This document shows positions 19,102-28,912 of a DNA stretch of 64,000 nt, piece by piece. Made by a program: the position numbers and the translations under genes. Under the pieces are notes generated by a model. It was not told where the DNA came from. It ran no database searches and worked only from the letters and a program-made list of their open reading frames with translations. This DNA comes from an uncultured Muribaculaceae bacterium. GTDB taxonomy: Bacteria > Bacteroidota > Bacteroidia > Bacteroidales > Muribaculaceae. The stretch lies in the NCBI GenBank assembly GCA_910576775.1, contig CAJTJV010000003.1, forward strand, positions 107,772 to 171,771, written 5' to 3'. Every line of letters begins with the position of its first letter. Position 1 is the stretch's first letter.

Positions 19102-21015
19102 ATGGGAAAAATCATTGGTATCGACTTAGGAACCACCAACTCCTGCGTTGCCGTACTTGAAGGTAACGCACCCGTTGTAATACCCAACTCTGAAGGTTCT
19201 CGCACCACACCGTCCGTAGTAGCTTTCGTCGACGGTGGCGAACGTAAAGTAGGCGAACCTGCCAAACGTCAGGCTGTAACCAACCCCAAACGAACAATCT
19301 ACTCCATCAAACGCTTCATGGGCGAGACCTACGACCAGGTCCTCCCCGAAATCGAACGTGTACCTTATAAAGTTGTACGCGGTGCCAACAACACCCCGCG
19401 TATCGACATCGACGGCCGCGAATACACTCCGCAGGAGATTTCGGCAATGATTCTTCAGAAAATGAAGAAAACCGCAGAAGAACACCTCGGCCAGACTGTA
19501 ACCGAAGCCGTAATCACTGTTCCGGCATATTTCAACGACGCCCAGCGTCAGGCAACCAAGGAAGCCGGCGAAATCGCAGGCCTCACCGTACGCCGTATCG
19601 TCAACGAGCCTACCGCAGCCGCCCTTGCCTACGGCCTTGACAAGACCAACAAGGACATGAAGATCGCCGTATTCGACCTCGGCGGCGGTACATTCGATAT
19701 CTCCATTCTCGAACTCGGCGACGGCGTATTCGAGGTAAAATCCACCAACGGCGACACCCACCTCGGCGGCGACGATTTCGACCACGTGATCATCGACTGG
19801 ATGGCCGACGATTTCCTCGCAAAGCACGGAGTAGACCTCCGCAAGGATCCTATGGCACTCCAGCGTCTGCGCGAAGCTGCCGAAAAAGCAAAAATCGAGC
19901 TTTCGAGCGCCACATCCACCGAAATCAACCTCCCCTACATCATGCCCGTCAACGGCGTGCCCCAGCACCTTGAAATGACACTCACACGTGCCAAATTCGA
20001 ACAGCTCGCCGACAAGCTCATCCACGCAACACTCAAGCCCTGCGAGGACGCTCTCCGCGACGCAGGCCTGAAGGCATCGGACATCGACGAGGTAATCCTC
20101 GTAGGCGGCTCCACCCGTATTCCCGCCATCCAGCAGCAGGTAGAGAAATTCTTCGGCAAGGTACCCAGCAAGGGCGTAAACCCCGACGAGGTAGTGGCAA
20201 TCGGCGCGGCCATCCAGGGCGGCGTACTCTCCGGCGATGTCAAAGATGTCCTTCTTCTCGACGTTGTGCCCCTGTCGGTAGGTATCGAAACCCTCGGCGG
20301 CGTGATGACAAAGCTTATCGAGGCCAACACCACAATTCCTACCCGCAAGAGCGAGACTTTCTCTACAGCAGCCGACAACCAGCCGTCCGTTGAAATCAAC
20401 GTTCTCCAGGGCGAACGCCCCATGGCAAAAGACGACAAGCTTCTCGGCAAATTCCACCTCGACGGCATCGCACCCGCACCCCGCGGCATTCCTCAGATTG
20501 AGGTTACCTTCGAGATCGACGCCAACGGCATCCTCAACGTTTCCGCAAAGGACAAGGCTACCGGCAAGGAACAGAGCATCCGCATCGAAGCTTCCAGCGG
20601 CCTCACCGACGCAGAAATCAAACGTATGAAGGACGAAGCCGCCGCCAACGCCGAATCCGACGCACGCGAGAAGGAACGCGCCGACAAGATCAACCAGGCC
20701 GATGCAATCATCTTCCAGACAGAGAAGCAGCTCGGCGAGTTCGGCGACAAGATTCCCGCTGACAAACGCGCAGCCATCGAAGGTGCGGTAGCCAAACTGA
20801 AAGAAGCCCACAAGGCTCAGGATATCGCCGGTATCGACGCCGCAATCAAGGAAATCGAAACGACCTTCGGCGCCGTACAGCAGGATATCCTCAACGCTCA
20901 GGCACAGGCTCAGCAGGCACAGCAGAATCCTCAGGATTTCGGCGGCGCACAGAGCCAGCAGGGTTCCAACCCCGACGACCACGTCACCGACGTAGATTTT
21001 GAGGAAGTGAAATAA
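19102..21015 (+). CDS. dnaK: Chaperone DnaK (Hsp70)
   Basis: 637 residues, full length for the family. It starts MGKIIGIDLGTTNSCVAVLEG, with the phosphate-binding loop, the AVFDLGGGTFDISILELGDGVFEV signature, and the VGGSTRIPAIQQQV region in the ATPase domain (1-380). The substrate-binding domain (VVPLSVGIETLGGVMTKLI) and a Gln/Ala-rich C-terminus ending DVDFEEVK follow. It binds exposed hydrophobic segments of client proteins in an ATP-driven cycle with DnaJ and GrpE in the cytoplasm. No dnaJ or grpE lies nearby, so the gene is monocistronic, between a sigma54-like promoter and a strong terminator. Confidence 0.98.
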   Translation: MGKIIGIDLGTTNSCVAVLEGNAPVVIPNSEGSRTTPSVVAFVDGGERKVGEPAKRQAVTNPKRTIYSIKRFMGETYDQVLPEIERVPYKVVRGANNTPRIDIDGREYTPQEISAMILQKMKKTAEEHLGQTVTEAVITVPAYFNDAQRQATKEAGEIAGLTVRRIVNEPTAAALAYGLDKTNKDMKIAVFDLGGGTFDISILELGDGVFEVKSTNGDTHLGGDDFDHVIIDWMADDFLAKHGVDLRKDPMALQRLREAAEKAKIELSSATSTEINLPYIMPVNGVPQHLEMTLTRAKFEQLADKLIHATLKPCEDALRDAGLKASDIDEVILVGGSTRIPAIQQQVEKFFGKVPSKGVNPDEVVAIGAAIQGGVLSGDVKDVLLLDVVPLSVGIETLGGVMTKLIEANTTIPTRKSETFSTAADNQPSVEINVLQGERPMAKDDKLLGKFHLDGIAPAPRGIPQIEVTFEIDANGILNVSAKDKATGKEQSIRIEASSGLTDAEIKRMKDEAAANAESDAREKERADKINQADAIIFQTEKQLGEFGDKIPADKRAAIEGAVAKLKEAHKAQDIAGIDAAIKEIETTFGAVQQDILNAQAQAQQAQQNPQDFGGAQSQQGSNPDDHVTDVDFEEVK

Positions 21016-21037
21016 GACCACCAAGAATTACACTCAT

Positions 21038-21077
21038 AAAAAAGTGCGAACCCCCAAGACAGGATTCGCACTTTTTT
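21038..21077 (+). terminator. Terminator of dnaK
   Basis: AAAAAAGTGCGAA (21038-21050) and TTCGCACTTTTTT (21065-21077) form a 13-base-pair perfect stem with a T-run end. It starts 23 bases after the dnaK stop. Confidence 0.9.
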
Positions 21078-21079
21078 CG

Positions 21080-21087
21080 TAACTTTG
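21080..21087 (+). promoter_or_regulatory. -7 box of the zeta-toxin pair
   Basis: TAACTTTG, directly after the dnaK terminator and 27 bases before the ATG at 21115. It overlaps the potential TTG start at 21085, which argues for the ATG at 21115 as the true start of the next gene. Confidence 0.6.
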
Positions 21088-21114
21088 GCGTTGAATAAGA
21101 AAAGATTATTGATT

Positions 21115-21330
21115 ATGTCGGAAGCGGAAATGAATAGTTATCGGCTGACGTCGATGGAGGAGCCGGGCGACGAACGCATGGCTCAGATTATGCGCGAGGT
21201 TGCCGAGGATGCCCGCGAAAGCACCCGCAGGGCTGCCGAGCGTGTGGCTGCCGGAATCGAGGCTGCGACTCAAGATGCCCGTGCAAGAGTTGAAGAAACG
21301 ATTAATCGGCTTCGCAATGGCGGCAAATGA
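21115..21330 (+). CDS. Small charged helical protein, partner of zeta-like kinase
   Basis: 71 residues (MSEAEMNSYRLTSMEEPGDERMAQ...), rich in Arg, Glu and Ala, and predicted to be one long amphipathic helix. I place the start at 21115 because the only upstream alternative (TTG at 21085) lies inside the promoter. It overlaps the following zeta-toxin-like gene by 14 bases, the arrangement expected of an antitoxin or chaperone translated just ahead of its toxin. I recognise no named family, so the antitoxin role is inferred from position only. Confidence 0.65.
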   Translation: MSEAEMNSYRLTSMEEPGDERMAQIMREVAEDARESTRRAAERVAAGIEAATQDARARVEETINRLRNGGK

Positions 21331-21919
21331 GCATCGTCCTGTTCTTATTGTGATAGCCGGGCCTAACGGTTCGGGCAAGACTTCTGTGACCTCCAAAATA
21401 CTTCATCATGAGTGGTTGGAGGATTCGGAATATATCAATCCCGACAACGTAGCTCGTGACGTTTTCGGCGACTGGAACAATCAGGATGCAGTTCTAAAGG
21501 CGGCCAACTATTGCAATGATTGGCGAGAAAGATGTCTTGCAGAACGCAAGAGCCATATCTTTGAAACCGTGATGTCGGCAAGCGATAAGGTTGATTATAT
21601 CCTTCGGGCTAAGGAAGCAGGTTTCTTTGTCCGACTGTTTTTTGTATCGACTGAATCCCCTACCATCAATGCCAAGCGCGTAGCGAACCGGGTGCTGAAT
21701 GGCGGTCATGATGTACCTATTCCTAAAATCATCTCCCGCTATGACAAGTCCATTGCCAACTGCATTGCTTTAGCGCCATACGTTGACAGGCTCTATGTCT
21801 ATGACAACTCAATCGAGGATACAGAAGCACGGCTTCTCTTCCGTTTGAGTGATGGAGAGCTGGCAAAACGTTATGTCGAGAACCTTCCAACATGGGCTTC
21901 ACCTATACTCCCAAAATAA
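21317..21919 (+). CDS. Zeta-toxin-like P-loop kinase
   Basis: 200 residues from the ATG at 21317 (MAANEHRPVLIVIAGPNGSGKTS). It has a Walker A motif GPNGSGKT near residues 14-21, followed by YINPDNVA, a conserved FETVMS segment, and the VRLFFVST strand with NAKRVANRVLNGGHDVP, as in zeta-toxin/AAA_33 kinases. Zeta toxins phosphorylate UDP-N-acetylglucosamine and block cell-wall synthesis. Many Bacteroidetes members are annotated only by this resemblance and may phosphorylate something else. A longer open frame exists upstream (from 21200) but would lie inside the small partner gene. It is chromosomal, with no mobile element seen nearby. Confidence 0.82.
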   Translation: MAANEHRPVLIVIAGPNGSGKTSVTSKILHHEWLEDSEYINPDNVARDVFGDWNNQDAVLKAANYCNDWRERCLAERKSHIFETVMSASDKVDYILRAKEAGFFVRLFFVSTESPTINAKRVANRVLNGGHDVPIPKIISRYDKSIANCIALAPYVDRLYVYDNSIEDTEARLLFRLSDGELAKRYVENLPTWASPILPK

Positions 21920-22007
21920 AGAACGGCAGGGTAAACTATATTATTCTTATGAATTTTAGTTACAAAGATATTCGTCAGATAAGTAAGAATAACTGCTGAT
22001 TTCCACC

Positions 22008-22042
22008 CGGTTCAGATGTCAATACGTCTGAACCGTTTTTTT
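22008..22042 (+). terminator. Terminator downstream of the zeta-like gene
   Basis: CGGTTCAGA (22008-22016) pairs with TCTGAACCG (22027-22035), followed by seven T. It lies about 90 bases after the zeta-like stop and isolates PUL 2 from upstream transcription. Confidence 0.85.
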
Positions 22043-22115
22043 ATTAAATATCCGCAAGTTCCATTTATTCTGAAAATTGTTTAAAGAATATTTTTAGATT
22101 TCAAAAATAATATCA

Positions 22116-22123
22116 TAACTTTG
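22116..22123 (+). promoter_or_regulatory. -7 box of PUL 2 susC
   Basis: TAACTTTG, identical to the PUL 1 susC -7 box, in very AT-rich sequence. The -33 region shows TTTTTAGA and not TTTG, so it may need an activator. It predicts a leader of about 150 bases. Confidence 0.6.
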
Positions 22124-22282
22124 TATTATCAATCATATACCTGAAAGACACAACACACATACCAATGCAACAATAGAATGCCTTATGTTTTTGCGTCTCA
22201 GAAATCTGAAAAGCCATCAAAGATCGGGCGCCTTATCATTTTACAATAAAACAACTCAAATAACCTAAATCTTAAATTATCT

Positions 22283-25200
22283 ATGAACCTAAAGTCAAAA
22301 TCAAACTTGCAAGGCATCATGCACCGCCTTCTGGCGACAATGCTGCTCTTGGTTGCCATGCCTTTCTACGGCATAGCACAGGATATGATTTCGGGTACAG
22401 TAACCGATGAAACGGGAGAACCCCTCATTGGTGTATCGGTCGTAGTTAAAGGCTCCAAGACCGGTGTAAACACCAATCTGGACGGCAAGTACAGCATCAA
22501 GGCCCGCAAAGGCCAGACACTGGAATTCTCCTACGTCGGCATGCAGTCCCAGAACGTAAACGTAGGCGGCAAAGCAGTCATCGACGTAGTGATGAAATCA
22601 TCTACCGAGAACCTCGACGATGTGATTGTCGTAGGCTATGGCAAACAGAAAAAATCCACAATCACCGGTTCTGTGTCCGCCATCAAAGGTGACGAGCTTC
22701 TTCAGGCTCCGTCGACACAGCTCACCCAGCTGCTCGGCGGCAAGGTTGCCGGCATCTCTTCTATCCAGACGTCCGGCGAGCCCGGCGCCGATATGGCATC
22801 GCTCCGTATCCGCGGCTCCAACAACGCCGTCACCTATATCGTCGACGGTGTTCCACGTCCAATAGATGAAATCGACCCTAACGATATCGCCAGCCTCTCC
22901 GTACTTAAGGATGCCGCCGCAACGGCAGTCTACGGCCTCAATGCCGCCGGCGGTGTCATCATAGTGACGACAAAAAAAGGTGTGTCCGGCAAACCGCGCG
23001 TAACCTACGACGGATCCTACGGTATTTCGACAAACGCCAATTTCCCCGAATTCATGAACGGCGTACAGTTCATGAACTATTATAACCTCGCCGAAATGAT
23101 GGACCAGCTTGCCAACGGAACCATCACCGACCGCAGCCAGTACGCCCCCAAATACACCACAGAGATGTACAAGCTCGTAACCAACGACGATCCTGACGAC
23201 GGTTACGACAACTACGACTATCTGAGCGAGGTATTCGGCACCGGATATACCACAAAGCATACCATCGCCATGCAAGGCGGAACGGACAACCATACCTACT
23301 ACGCATCGCTGGGCTACCTCGGACAGAAAGGTAACATCGACAATTTCAAGTACAACCGCTACACGATGCGATTCAATCTTGAATCGAAGCTCGCCAAATA
23401 CTGGACGCTCAACATGGGCGCTTCCGGCTTCGTAACCGACAACACCACTCCGGGCTATATCTCCGGTGGCGCCGACAACGGCAGCTCCGAGGTCGGCTAT
23501 ATGTCGATTGCACACCAGACAATCGCCATGCACCCTTATCTCGCTCCCAAGTACGAAGGCCTGTACACCGGCGTTATGGCCAATAACAGTTCCAATGCAA
23601 ACAGCCCGCTGGCCGCCATCTACGAATCGGGCAACAAGAAGACCAACGGCATCTACATCCGCTCCAACGTTTCGCTCCAGTTCGATTTCCCCTGGGTGAA
23701 AGGACTGTCGGCAAAGGTATTCGGGTCATATGACTTTACAAACTCCACCAACAAGAACCTCGACACCCCCTTCAAGGTAAACCTTTACAACAAAGCGGCA
23801 GGCACATTCTCGACAGTACAGGGCGAAAAAGGCACATCAATCAAAATAGGAGAAGGCAGCACATACTCCAAGCAGCTTCTCGGCAATTTCCAGATCAACT
23901 ACGACAACTCCTTCAACGGCGTGCACAACGTATCGGCACTCGTCCTTATGGAAGCCCGCGAATACAAGACCAACAATATGGCCGCATACTCCAAAGACCT
24001 CAATTTCGCCGAACTGCCTGAGCTAAGCTACGGTACGATGAGCAGCATCAGCGGTTCGAGCAACAAAACCCGTATGCTCGGCTACGTATTCCGCGCCAGC
24101 TACAACTACGACAGCAAATATTTCGCCGAGTTCAGCGCACGCTACGACGGCTCCTACAAATTCTCCGGCAACACCAAGGGCAAACGCTGGGGATTTTTCC
24201 CCTCCGGCTCCGTAGCATGGCGCATCAGTCAGGAAAATTTCATGGAAGCCGCCCGCACATGGCTTACCGACCTTAAAATACGCGGATCCATCGGCCTCGT
24301 CGGCGATGACACAGGCTCAAAAGCCTATGCTTTCCTCAGCACCTATGGAACCGGCAACAAGGTATTCTTCAACGGAGTAACCAACAACTCCATATATCAG
24401 ATGTATGTTGCAAACCCAAATCTGACATGGACCAAGACACGCTCATGGAACGTCGGTTTCGACGCCACCCTCTGGAACGGCCGTTTAGGCGTGGAATTCG
24501 ATGCATTCTATAATTTCACCTACGACATCCTCCAGTCGCTCGGCAGCGACTACCCGCCATCGATGGGCAACTATTATCCTTCGTACGCCAACCTGGGCCA
24601 GACCGACGCCAAAGGTATCGATGTTCTTGTAACGCACAACAGCACCTTCAATGTCGGCGGGCGCCCCTTCAACCTCTCCATTGCCGGCAACGTATCGTGG
24701 GCCAAGAACCGCTGGCTGCGCTACCCCGACGCCGCAAACACCCCCGAATGGCGCAAACGCACCGGCACAAGCCTCTGGGCTGTTCAGGGCTGGCTTGCCG
24801 ACGGCCTCTACAAAACTGAAGAGGAAATCGACAACTCCGCATGGTACGGCACACGTCCCAACATCGGCGACATCAAATATGTGGACCGCAACGGCGACGG
24901 CAAAATCGACTCCGACGACCGCGGACGCATAGGCCGCGGCCTGCGCCCCGAAATAACCTTCGGTCTGAACATTGGCGCCAACTGGAACGGAATCGACCTT
25001 AACGCCCAATTCACCGGCGGCGCCAAATTCGACGTATCCATGACAGGTACCTACTATAACGGATATGACGACAACACCATATGGACGCAGACTTTCAAGG
25101 AAGGCGGCAACTCGCCCCTCTACCTCGTCCGCAATGCATGGAGTATCGACAATCCCAACGGCACCATGCCCCGCCTTACCACCGGCAATACCAGCCATGG

Positions 25201-25462
25201 CGGTGACAACGGCCTCGCTTCCTCTTTCTGGTTCCGCAAAGGCGATTATCTTCGTCTGAAATCTCTCCAGATAGGCTACACATTCCCCGCCAAATGGATG
25301 AGCAAAGCCAGCATACAGAAACTCCGCATATACCTCGAAGGCTCGAATCTGTTCACAATCGACGGCCTGCCCGAAGGCTTCGACCCCGAATCACCGGAAG
25401 TGAACAACGGCTACTATCCCCAGCAGCGCACCTACATGGGCGGCCTTACTTTAACTTTCTAA
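22283..25462 (+). CDS. SusC-like TonB-dependent transporter (PUL 2)
   Basis: 1059 residues. The signal peptide has a hydrophilic extension (the hydrophobic core LLATMLLLVAMPFYGIAQ begins near residue 16). It is followed by a carboxypeptidase-like domain (MISGTVTDETGEPLIGVSVVVKG), the DDVIVVGYG TonB-box region, the plug (TYIVDGVPRPIDEIDPNDIASLSVLKDAAATAVYG begins near residue 190), and a large barrel ending GLTLTF. It forms the outer-membrane import channel with the SusD protein 12 bases downstream. Its substrate is unknown because the locus has no diagnostic glycoside hydrolase. Confidence 0.95.
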   Translation: MNLKSKSNLQGIMHRLLATMLLLVAMPFYGIAQDMISGTVTDETGEPLIGVSVVVKGSKTGVNTNLDGKYSIKARKGQTLEFSYVGMQSQNVNVGGKAVIDVVMKSSTENLDDVIVVGYGKQKKSTITGSVSAIKGDELLQAPSTQLTQLLGGKVAGISSIQTSGEPGADMASLRIRGSNNAVTYIVDGVPRPIDEIDPNDIASLSVLKDAAATAVYGLNAAGGVIIVTTKKGVSGKPRVTYDGSYGISTNANFPEFMNGVQFMNYYNLAEMMDQLANGTITDRSQYAPKYTTEMYKLVTNDDPDDGYDNYDYLSEVFGTGYTTKHTIAMQGGTDNHTYYASLGYLGQKGNIDNFKYNRYTMRFNLESKLAKYWTLNMGASGFVTDNTTPGYISGGADNGSSEVGYMSIAHQTIAMHPYLAPKYEGLYTGVMANNSSNANSPLAAIYESGNKKTNGIYIRSNVSLQFDFPWVKGLSAKVFGSYDFTNSTNKNLDTPFKVNLYNKAAGTFSTVQGEKGTSIKIGEGSTYSKQLLGNFQINYDNSFNGVHNVSALVLMEAREYKTNNMAAYSKDLNFAELPELSYGTMSSISGSSNKTRMLGYVFRASYNYDSKYFAEFSARYDGSYKFSGNTKGKRWGFFPSGSVAWRISQENFMEAARTWLTDLKIRGSIGLVGDDTGSKAYAFLSTYGTGNKVFFNGVTNNSIYQMYVANPNLTWTKTRSWNVGFDATLWNGRLGVEFDAFYNFTYDILQSLGSDYPPSMGNYYPSYANLGQTDAKGIDVLVTHNSTFNVGGRPFNLSIAGNVSWAKNRWLRYPDAANTPEWRKRTGTSLWAVQGWLADGLYKTEEEIDNSAWYGTRPNIGDIKYVDRNGDGKIDSDDRGRIGRGLRPEITFGLNIGANWNGIDLNAQFTGGAKFDVSMTGTYYNGYDDNTIWTQTFKEGGNSPLYLVRNAWSIDNPNGTMPRLTTGNTSHGGDNGLASSFWFRKGDYLRLKSLQIGYTFPAKWMSKASIQKLRIYLEGSNLFTIDGLPEGFDPESPEVNNGYYPQQRTYMGGLTLTF

Positions 25463-25474
25463 TTCCGACAGACT

Positions 25475-27154
25475 ATGAATACAAAAATATTCGGCAGCTT
25501 TCTTGTTGCAGGTGCCGCAATGTCGCTGATGTCGTGCAGCGATTTTCTCGACACCACCCCGACAAACTCAGTGTCGGACAAAACGATATGGAGCAAATAT
25601 GAGTACGCCCAGCTGCATGCCAACTACATGTACGAGGACCTCAACTACACCAGCGGCTACGGAACAAACGGCGCAGGCTGCACCCGCGACTGTTCCATAG
25701 GTCTGAGTGAATCGCTCACCGAGCTTTTCAAATACGGCGGCTACAACTACACGAGCATGAACCGCATACCCTCCGAATTCGCCTACGGCGGCGTGTCGAC
25801 ACTCTCCAACAGCTATGTCGACACCTATCTCGGAGCATGGACGTCGATGTACAAATACATCTCTGTAGCGAACCAGGCAATCTCGAATCTGCGCCAGTAC
25901 GGCACATTCGAAGCCTCCAAAATGCTTGAGGTGGAAGCTGAATTCCGGTTCTTCCGCGCCTTCTACTACTCTATTCTCGCAAAGCGCTATCCGAAACTTA
26001 TCCTATATACCGAAAACCTTGAGGACTACAACAAGGACCACTCCGCCGTGGAGGTGTCCGAGATATATGAGTTCATCTATCAGGATCTCAAGTTCGCCGG
26101 CGAGCATCTGCCCGAAAGCACCACTCCCAACGGCCGTCTCACCGCCGGAGCAGCCTATGCCCTGATGTCACGCGTGATGCTCTACGCCGAACGCTGGAAA
26201 GACGCTGCCGACGCTGCCAAAAAAGTTATCGGCATGGGCTACAGCATGAATTACACAGACCTTGACGCGCCCTTCAAAGCGGGTGGCGAAGGCGCCATAC
26301 TCCAGATATGCTTCGACATAAGCGCCCAGACACATCAGTTCGACTGCTATTACTCTCCCGGCGGCGACCGCGCTGCATTCGGCAACCCCGTCAGCGGCGG
26401 TTACGGCGGTCCGACCCAGGAAATGGTGGAATCGTTCGAACTCAAGACCGGAGGCCAGCCAGACTGGAGCGAATGGCACACCGCGGAAGGCACTCAGGCC
26501 ACTCCGCCCTACAGCAAGCTTGAGCCGCGCTTCGCCCATACGGTACTCTACAATGGTGCATCCTGGAAGGGCCGTACTATAGAATCCTTTGTCGACGGTG
26601 CCGACGGATGGCTCGAATGGATGAAAGCTGACATCAGCGAAGGCCGTTCCGCAACCGGCTATTTCCTGCGCAAACGCGTCGACGAGACCAACAGATTCGC
26701 CAATGCCTCCAAGTGCACGAAGCCTTTCACCTTCATCCGTCTCGCGGAAGTGGTGCTCAACTACGCCGAGGCTCTCTACAGGCTCAACCAGCCTGAAGAT
26801 GCACTCATCCAGGTAAACAATGTCCGCACCCGTCCGGGCGTAGGTCTTCCCAAACTCGAATGCAGCGGCGAGGCCATAATGGATGCAATCCGTCAGGAAC
26901 GCAAGGTGGAACTCGCATTCGAAGGCTTCTATTACTGGGACATGCGCCGCTGGGGTCTCGCCCACACAGCTTTCACAGGCACACGTACGCACGGTCTGAA
27001 AATCATCCGGGAGGCCAACGGAACTTTCACATATTATTATGTGGAATGCGACGACCAGAACCGCAATTTCCCCGAAAAACTCTATTCACTCCCCATTCCG
27101 CAGAATGAGCTCGACAACAACAAGAGCATCACTCAGATTCCCGCATGGAACTAA
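25475..27154 (+). CDS. SusD/RagB-like surface lipoprotein (PUL 2)
   Basis: 559 residues. Lipoprotein signal with Cys21 (LMSCSDFLD). N-terminal SusD helices (DKTIWSKYEYAQLHANYMYEDL) and a C-terminal RagB/SusD domain with IMDAIRQERKVELAFEGFYYWDMRRW, the family's late signature. It binds the oligosaccharide at the cell surface and caps the SusC barrel. It starts 12 bases after susC and 19 bases before the DUF5018 gene, within one operon. Confidence 0.94.
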   Translation: MNTKIFGSFLVAGAAMSLMSCSDFLDTTPTNSVSDKTIWSKYEYAQLHANYMYEDLNYTSGYGTNGAGCTRDCSIGLSESLTELFKYGGYNYTSMNRIPSEFAYGGVSTLSNSYVDTYLGAWTSMYKYISVANQAISNLRQYGTFEASKMLEVEAEFRFFRAFYYSILAKRYPKLILYTENLEDYNKDHSAVEVSEIYEFIYQDLKFAGEHLPESTTPNGRLTAGAAYALMSRVMLYAERWKDAADAAKKVIGMGYSMNYTDLDAPFKAGGEGAILQICFDISAQTHQFDCYYSPGGDRAAFGNPVSGGYGGPTQEMVESFELKTGGQPDWSEWHTAEGTQATPPYSKLEPRFAHTVLYNGASWKGRTIESFVDGADGWLEWMKADISEGRSATGYFLRKRVDETNRFANASKCTKPFTFIRLAEVVLNYAEALYRLNQPEDALIQVNNVRTRPGVGLPKLECSGEAIMDAIRQERKVELAFEGFYYWDMRRWGLAHTAFTGTRTHGLKIIREANGTFTYYYVECDDQNRNFPEKLYSLPIPQNELDNNKSITQIPAWN

Positions 27155-27173
27155 TATTTAAGAGCAATCTACT

Positions 27174-28868
27174 ATGAAAAAGAATCTATTATATATTCTG
27201 GCAATGGTTTTTCTGGCCGCTACCTTCACATCGTGTGAGGAACCGGAGTATGTGAAGCCGACCGCCGACCGTCAGGGTCTCACAAGCCTCACGGCCATAT
27301 TCACTTCAGGTCAGTTCACCGACCAGCAGATGGCGCGTCTCGACCTGGGGGATGAACTGCCCGAACGTCTTGTCATTCCCGTGCCCTGGTATTTCCCCGT
27401 CACATCGGACAACGAGACCTCTCCATATATGACTAAGGTACGCGTACAGGCCGCTCTGGCCCCCAACTGTATCATAACTCCCCCGCTGACTGTTCTCGAC
27501 CTCACCAAGGAGAACGAGTTCGTTTATACCGACGCACACGGCAACTCCAAAAATATCATCATCACCGGCGAACGTGTAAAATCGAATGCCTGCGAGCTTC
27601 TTTCGTTCGCTATCGAGGATCCGGCCATCAGCGGCATCATCGACAAGACTAAAAAAACTGTCTCCATCATCTCCACCAAGGATCTGTCGTCCGTCAAGGC
27701 ATCGTATGAGGTTTCGGCTCACGCCACTATCAGCCCCGACCCCTCCGAGACTCCGCTCAACTACAACGAGCCTGTCAAACTCACCGTCATCGCACACGAC
27801 GGTGTGACGAAAACGGAATATACTGTCATAAAAGGAGGTCCCGACAAGGTGGATTTCGGCTACGAGAAGAGCAGCCTCGAACATCTTTTCAATTTCGACC
27901 CTGTCACCACGCTCGGAATGCCTGACAACGGCAGTGCCATAGGCCCGACGATCGCAGCTCTCGGTGGCAAGCTCGTCATCTGCAAGGGCGACGGCAGCAC
28001 ACCGATGTATATCAACGGTCTGACAGGCGCACAGATGGGCGAAATCAACCTTGGCGCGGCTGAAGCAGGTGCCGTAACCAACGACGCCGCGGAGCACATG
28101 CTTATCGTCAACAAGGCCGCGAGCAAGAGTACGGTGAACATCTACCGCACCGGCAGCGTCACCGAAGCCCCCGTCCTGTTCCACTCGTTCCAGAACCCGA
28201 CAAGCTGCCCCGTAGGTTCTGAAATCAAAGTCAACGGCGACATCGACGGCGATGCGGTAATAGTCCTCAACATAGAAGGTGTAACGGGCGTCACGACTGC
28301 CAATGACATCGTAGTAGTCCGCGTCGAAGGCGGTGTGGTAACAAGCACCACTACCCGCAAGCTCGGCAATTTCAGCTGGGGCGCATCCCCCGTCAACGGA
28401 GCCGGCATAGCAGCCCGCACGAACAACCCCGACGACGGCTTCTTCTATTCGAAATACAGCAGCACGTTCAGCTTCATATCCGGAAGCAACTCCGTCAGCG
28501 GCAATTTCACAAACGACACCACCGGCTGGGGTCTGAACGCCAACAATATGGACGCCAAGACATTCAACGGACAGCACTACCTTGCTCTCTTCATCGTAAG
28601 CCATTTCCCGGCATGGGGTATGGGTCCGCAACTGTATGTTTACAATACTACCGACATGAGCAAATTCAGCGGTACGGCTGTAAACGACCTTGCCTGCCTC
28701 GACCTCGCTTTCGCCGACATAGAATGGTATCAGAAAGGCGTCAACGCCACGGCTTCCGGCGACGTCTGCATGGCACCGACAGCCGACGGCTACAAGCTCT
28801 ATATCTACTACTACGACCATAACTCCCAGGTTATCGGCGGCTATGCCCTCGACTGCATCAAACGTTAA
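27174..28868 (+). CDS. DUF5018-type surface lipoprotein (PUL 2)
   Basis: 564 residues. Lipoprotein signal with Cys21 followed by Glu-Glu-Pro-Glu, an acidic surface-export pattern. Residues about 30-235 contain two Ig-like stretches; the second (VSAHATISPDP...PVKLTVIAHDGVTKTEYTVI) fits the DUF5018 fold seen in Bacteroidetes PUL proteins. The C-terminal 320 residues look like a beta-propeller-like repeat region (GGKLVICKGDGSTPMYINGLTG and similar strands) with no recognised catalytic motif. In third place after susC and susD, it is probably a surface glycan-binding protein. An imperfect GC-rich hairpin lies just after it. Confidence 0.8.
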   Translation: MKKNLLYILAMVFLAATFTSCEEPEYVKPTADRQGLTSLTAIFTSGQFTDQQMARLDLGDELPERLVIPVPWYFPVTSDNETSPYMTKVRVQAALAPNCIITPPLTVLDLTKENEFVYTDAHGNSKNIIITGERVKSNACELLSFAIEDPAISGIIDKTKKTVSIISTKDLSSVKASYEVSAHATISPDPSETPLNYNEPVKLTVIAHDGVTKTEYTVIKGGPDKVDFGYEKSSLEHLFNFDPVTTLGMPDNGSAIGPTIAALGGKLVICKGDGSTPMYINGLTGAQMGEINLGAAEAGAVTNDAAEHMLIVNKAASKSTVNIYRTGSVTEAPVLFHSFQNPTSCPVGSEIKVNGDIDGDAVIVLNIEGVTGVTTANDIVVVRVEGGVVTSTTTRKLGNFSWGASPVNGAGIAARTNNPDDGFFYSKYSSTFSFISGSNSVSGNFTNDTTGWGLNANNMDAKTFNGQHYLALFIVSHFPAWGMGPQLYVYNTTDMSKFSGTAVNDLACLDLAFADIEWYQKGVNATASGDVCMAPTADGYKLYIYYYDHNSQVIGGYALDCIKR

Positions 28869-28885
28869 ACCATAAAACAGCGGAA

Positions 28886-28912
28886 CAGTCCCGTCGGACG
28901 ACGGCGGGACTG
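28886..28912 (+). terminator. Intercistronic hairpin after the DUF5018 gene
   Basis: CAGTCCCGTCG (28886-28896) pairs with CGGCGGGACTG (28902-28912) with a single G-T wobble. Only a CTTCTCCCC tail follows, so it may be an attenuator, a processing site or an mRNA-stabilising end and not a full terminator. Confidence 0.55.

Larger units (their letters stand above)
21920..22282 (+). other. Intergenic region between the zeta-like gene and PUL 2
   Basis: 363 bases, AT-rich, without a gene I can support. It holds the terminator hairpin at 22008-22042, the -7 box at 22116-22123 and a leader of about 150 bases for susC, which includes a small inverted repeat TCAGA-AA-TCTGA at 22198-22209. Confidence 0.7.

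Noticed and set aside
21200..21316. 39-residue N-terminal extension of the zeta-like kinase
   Set aside because: It overlaps the small partner gene, and its Pro/Arg-rich residues do not resemble the family, which starts just before the P-loop strand.
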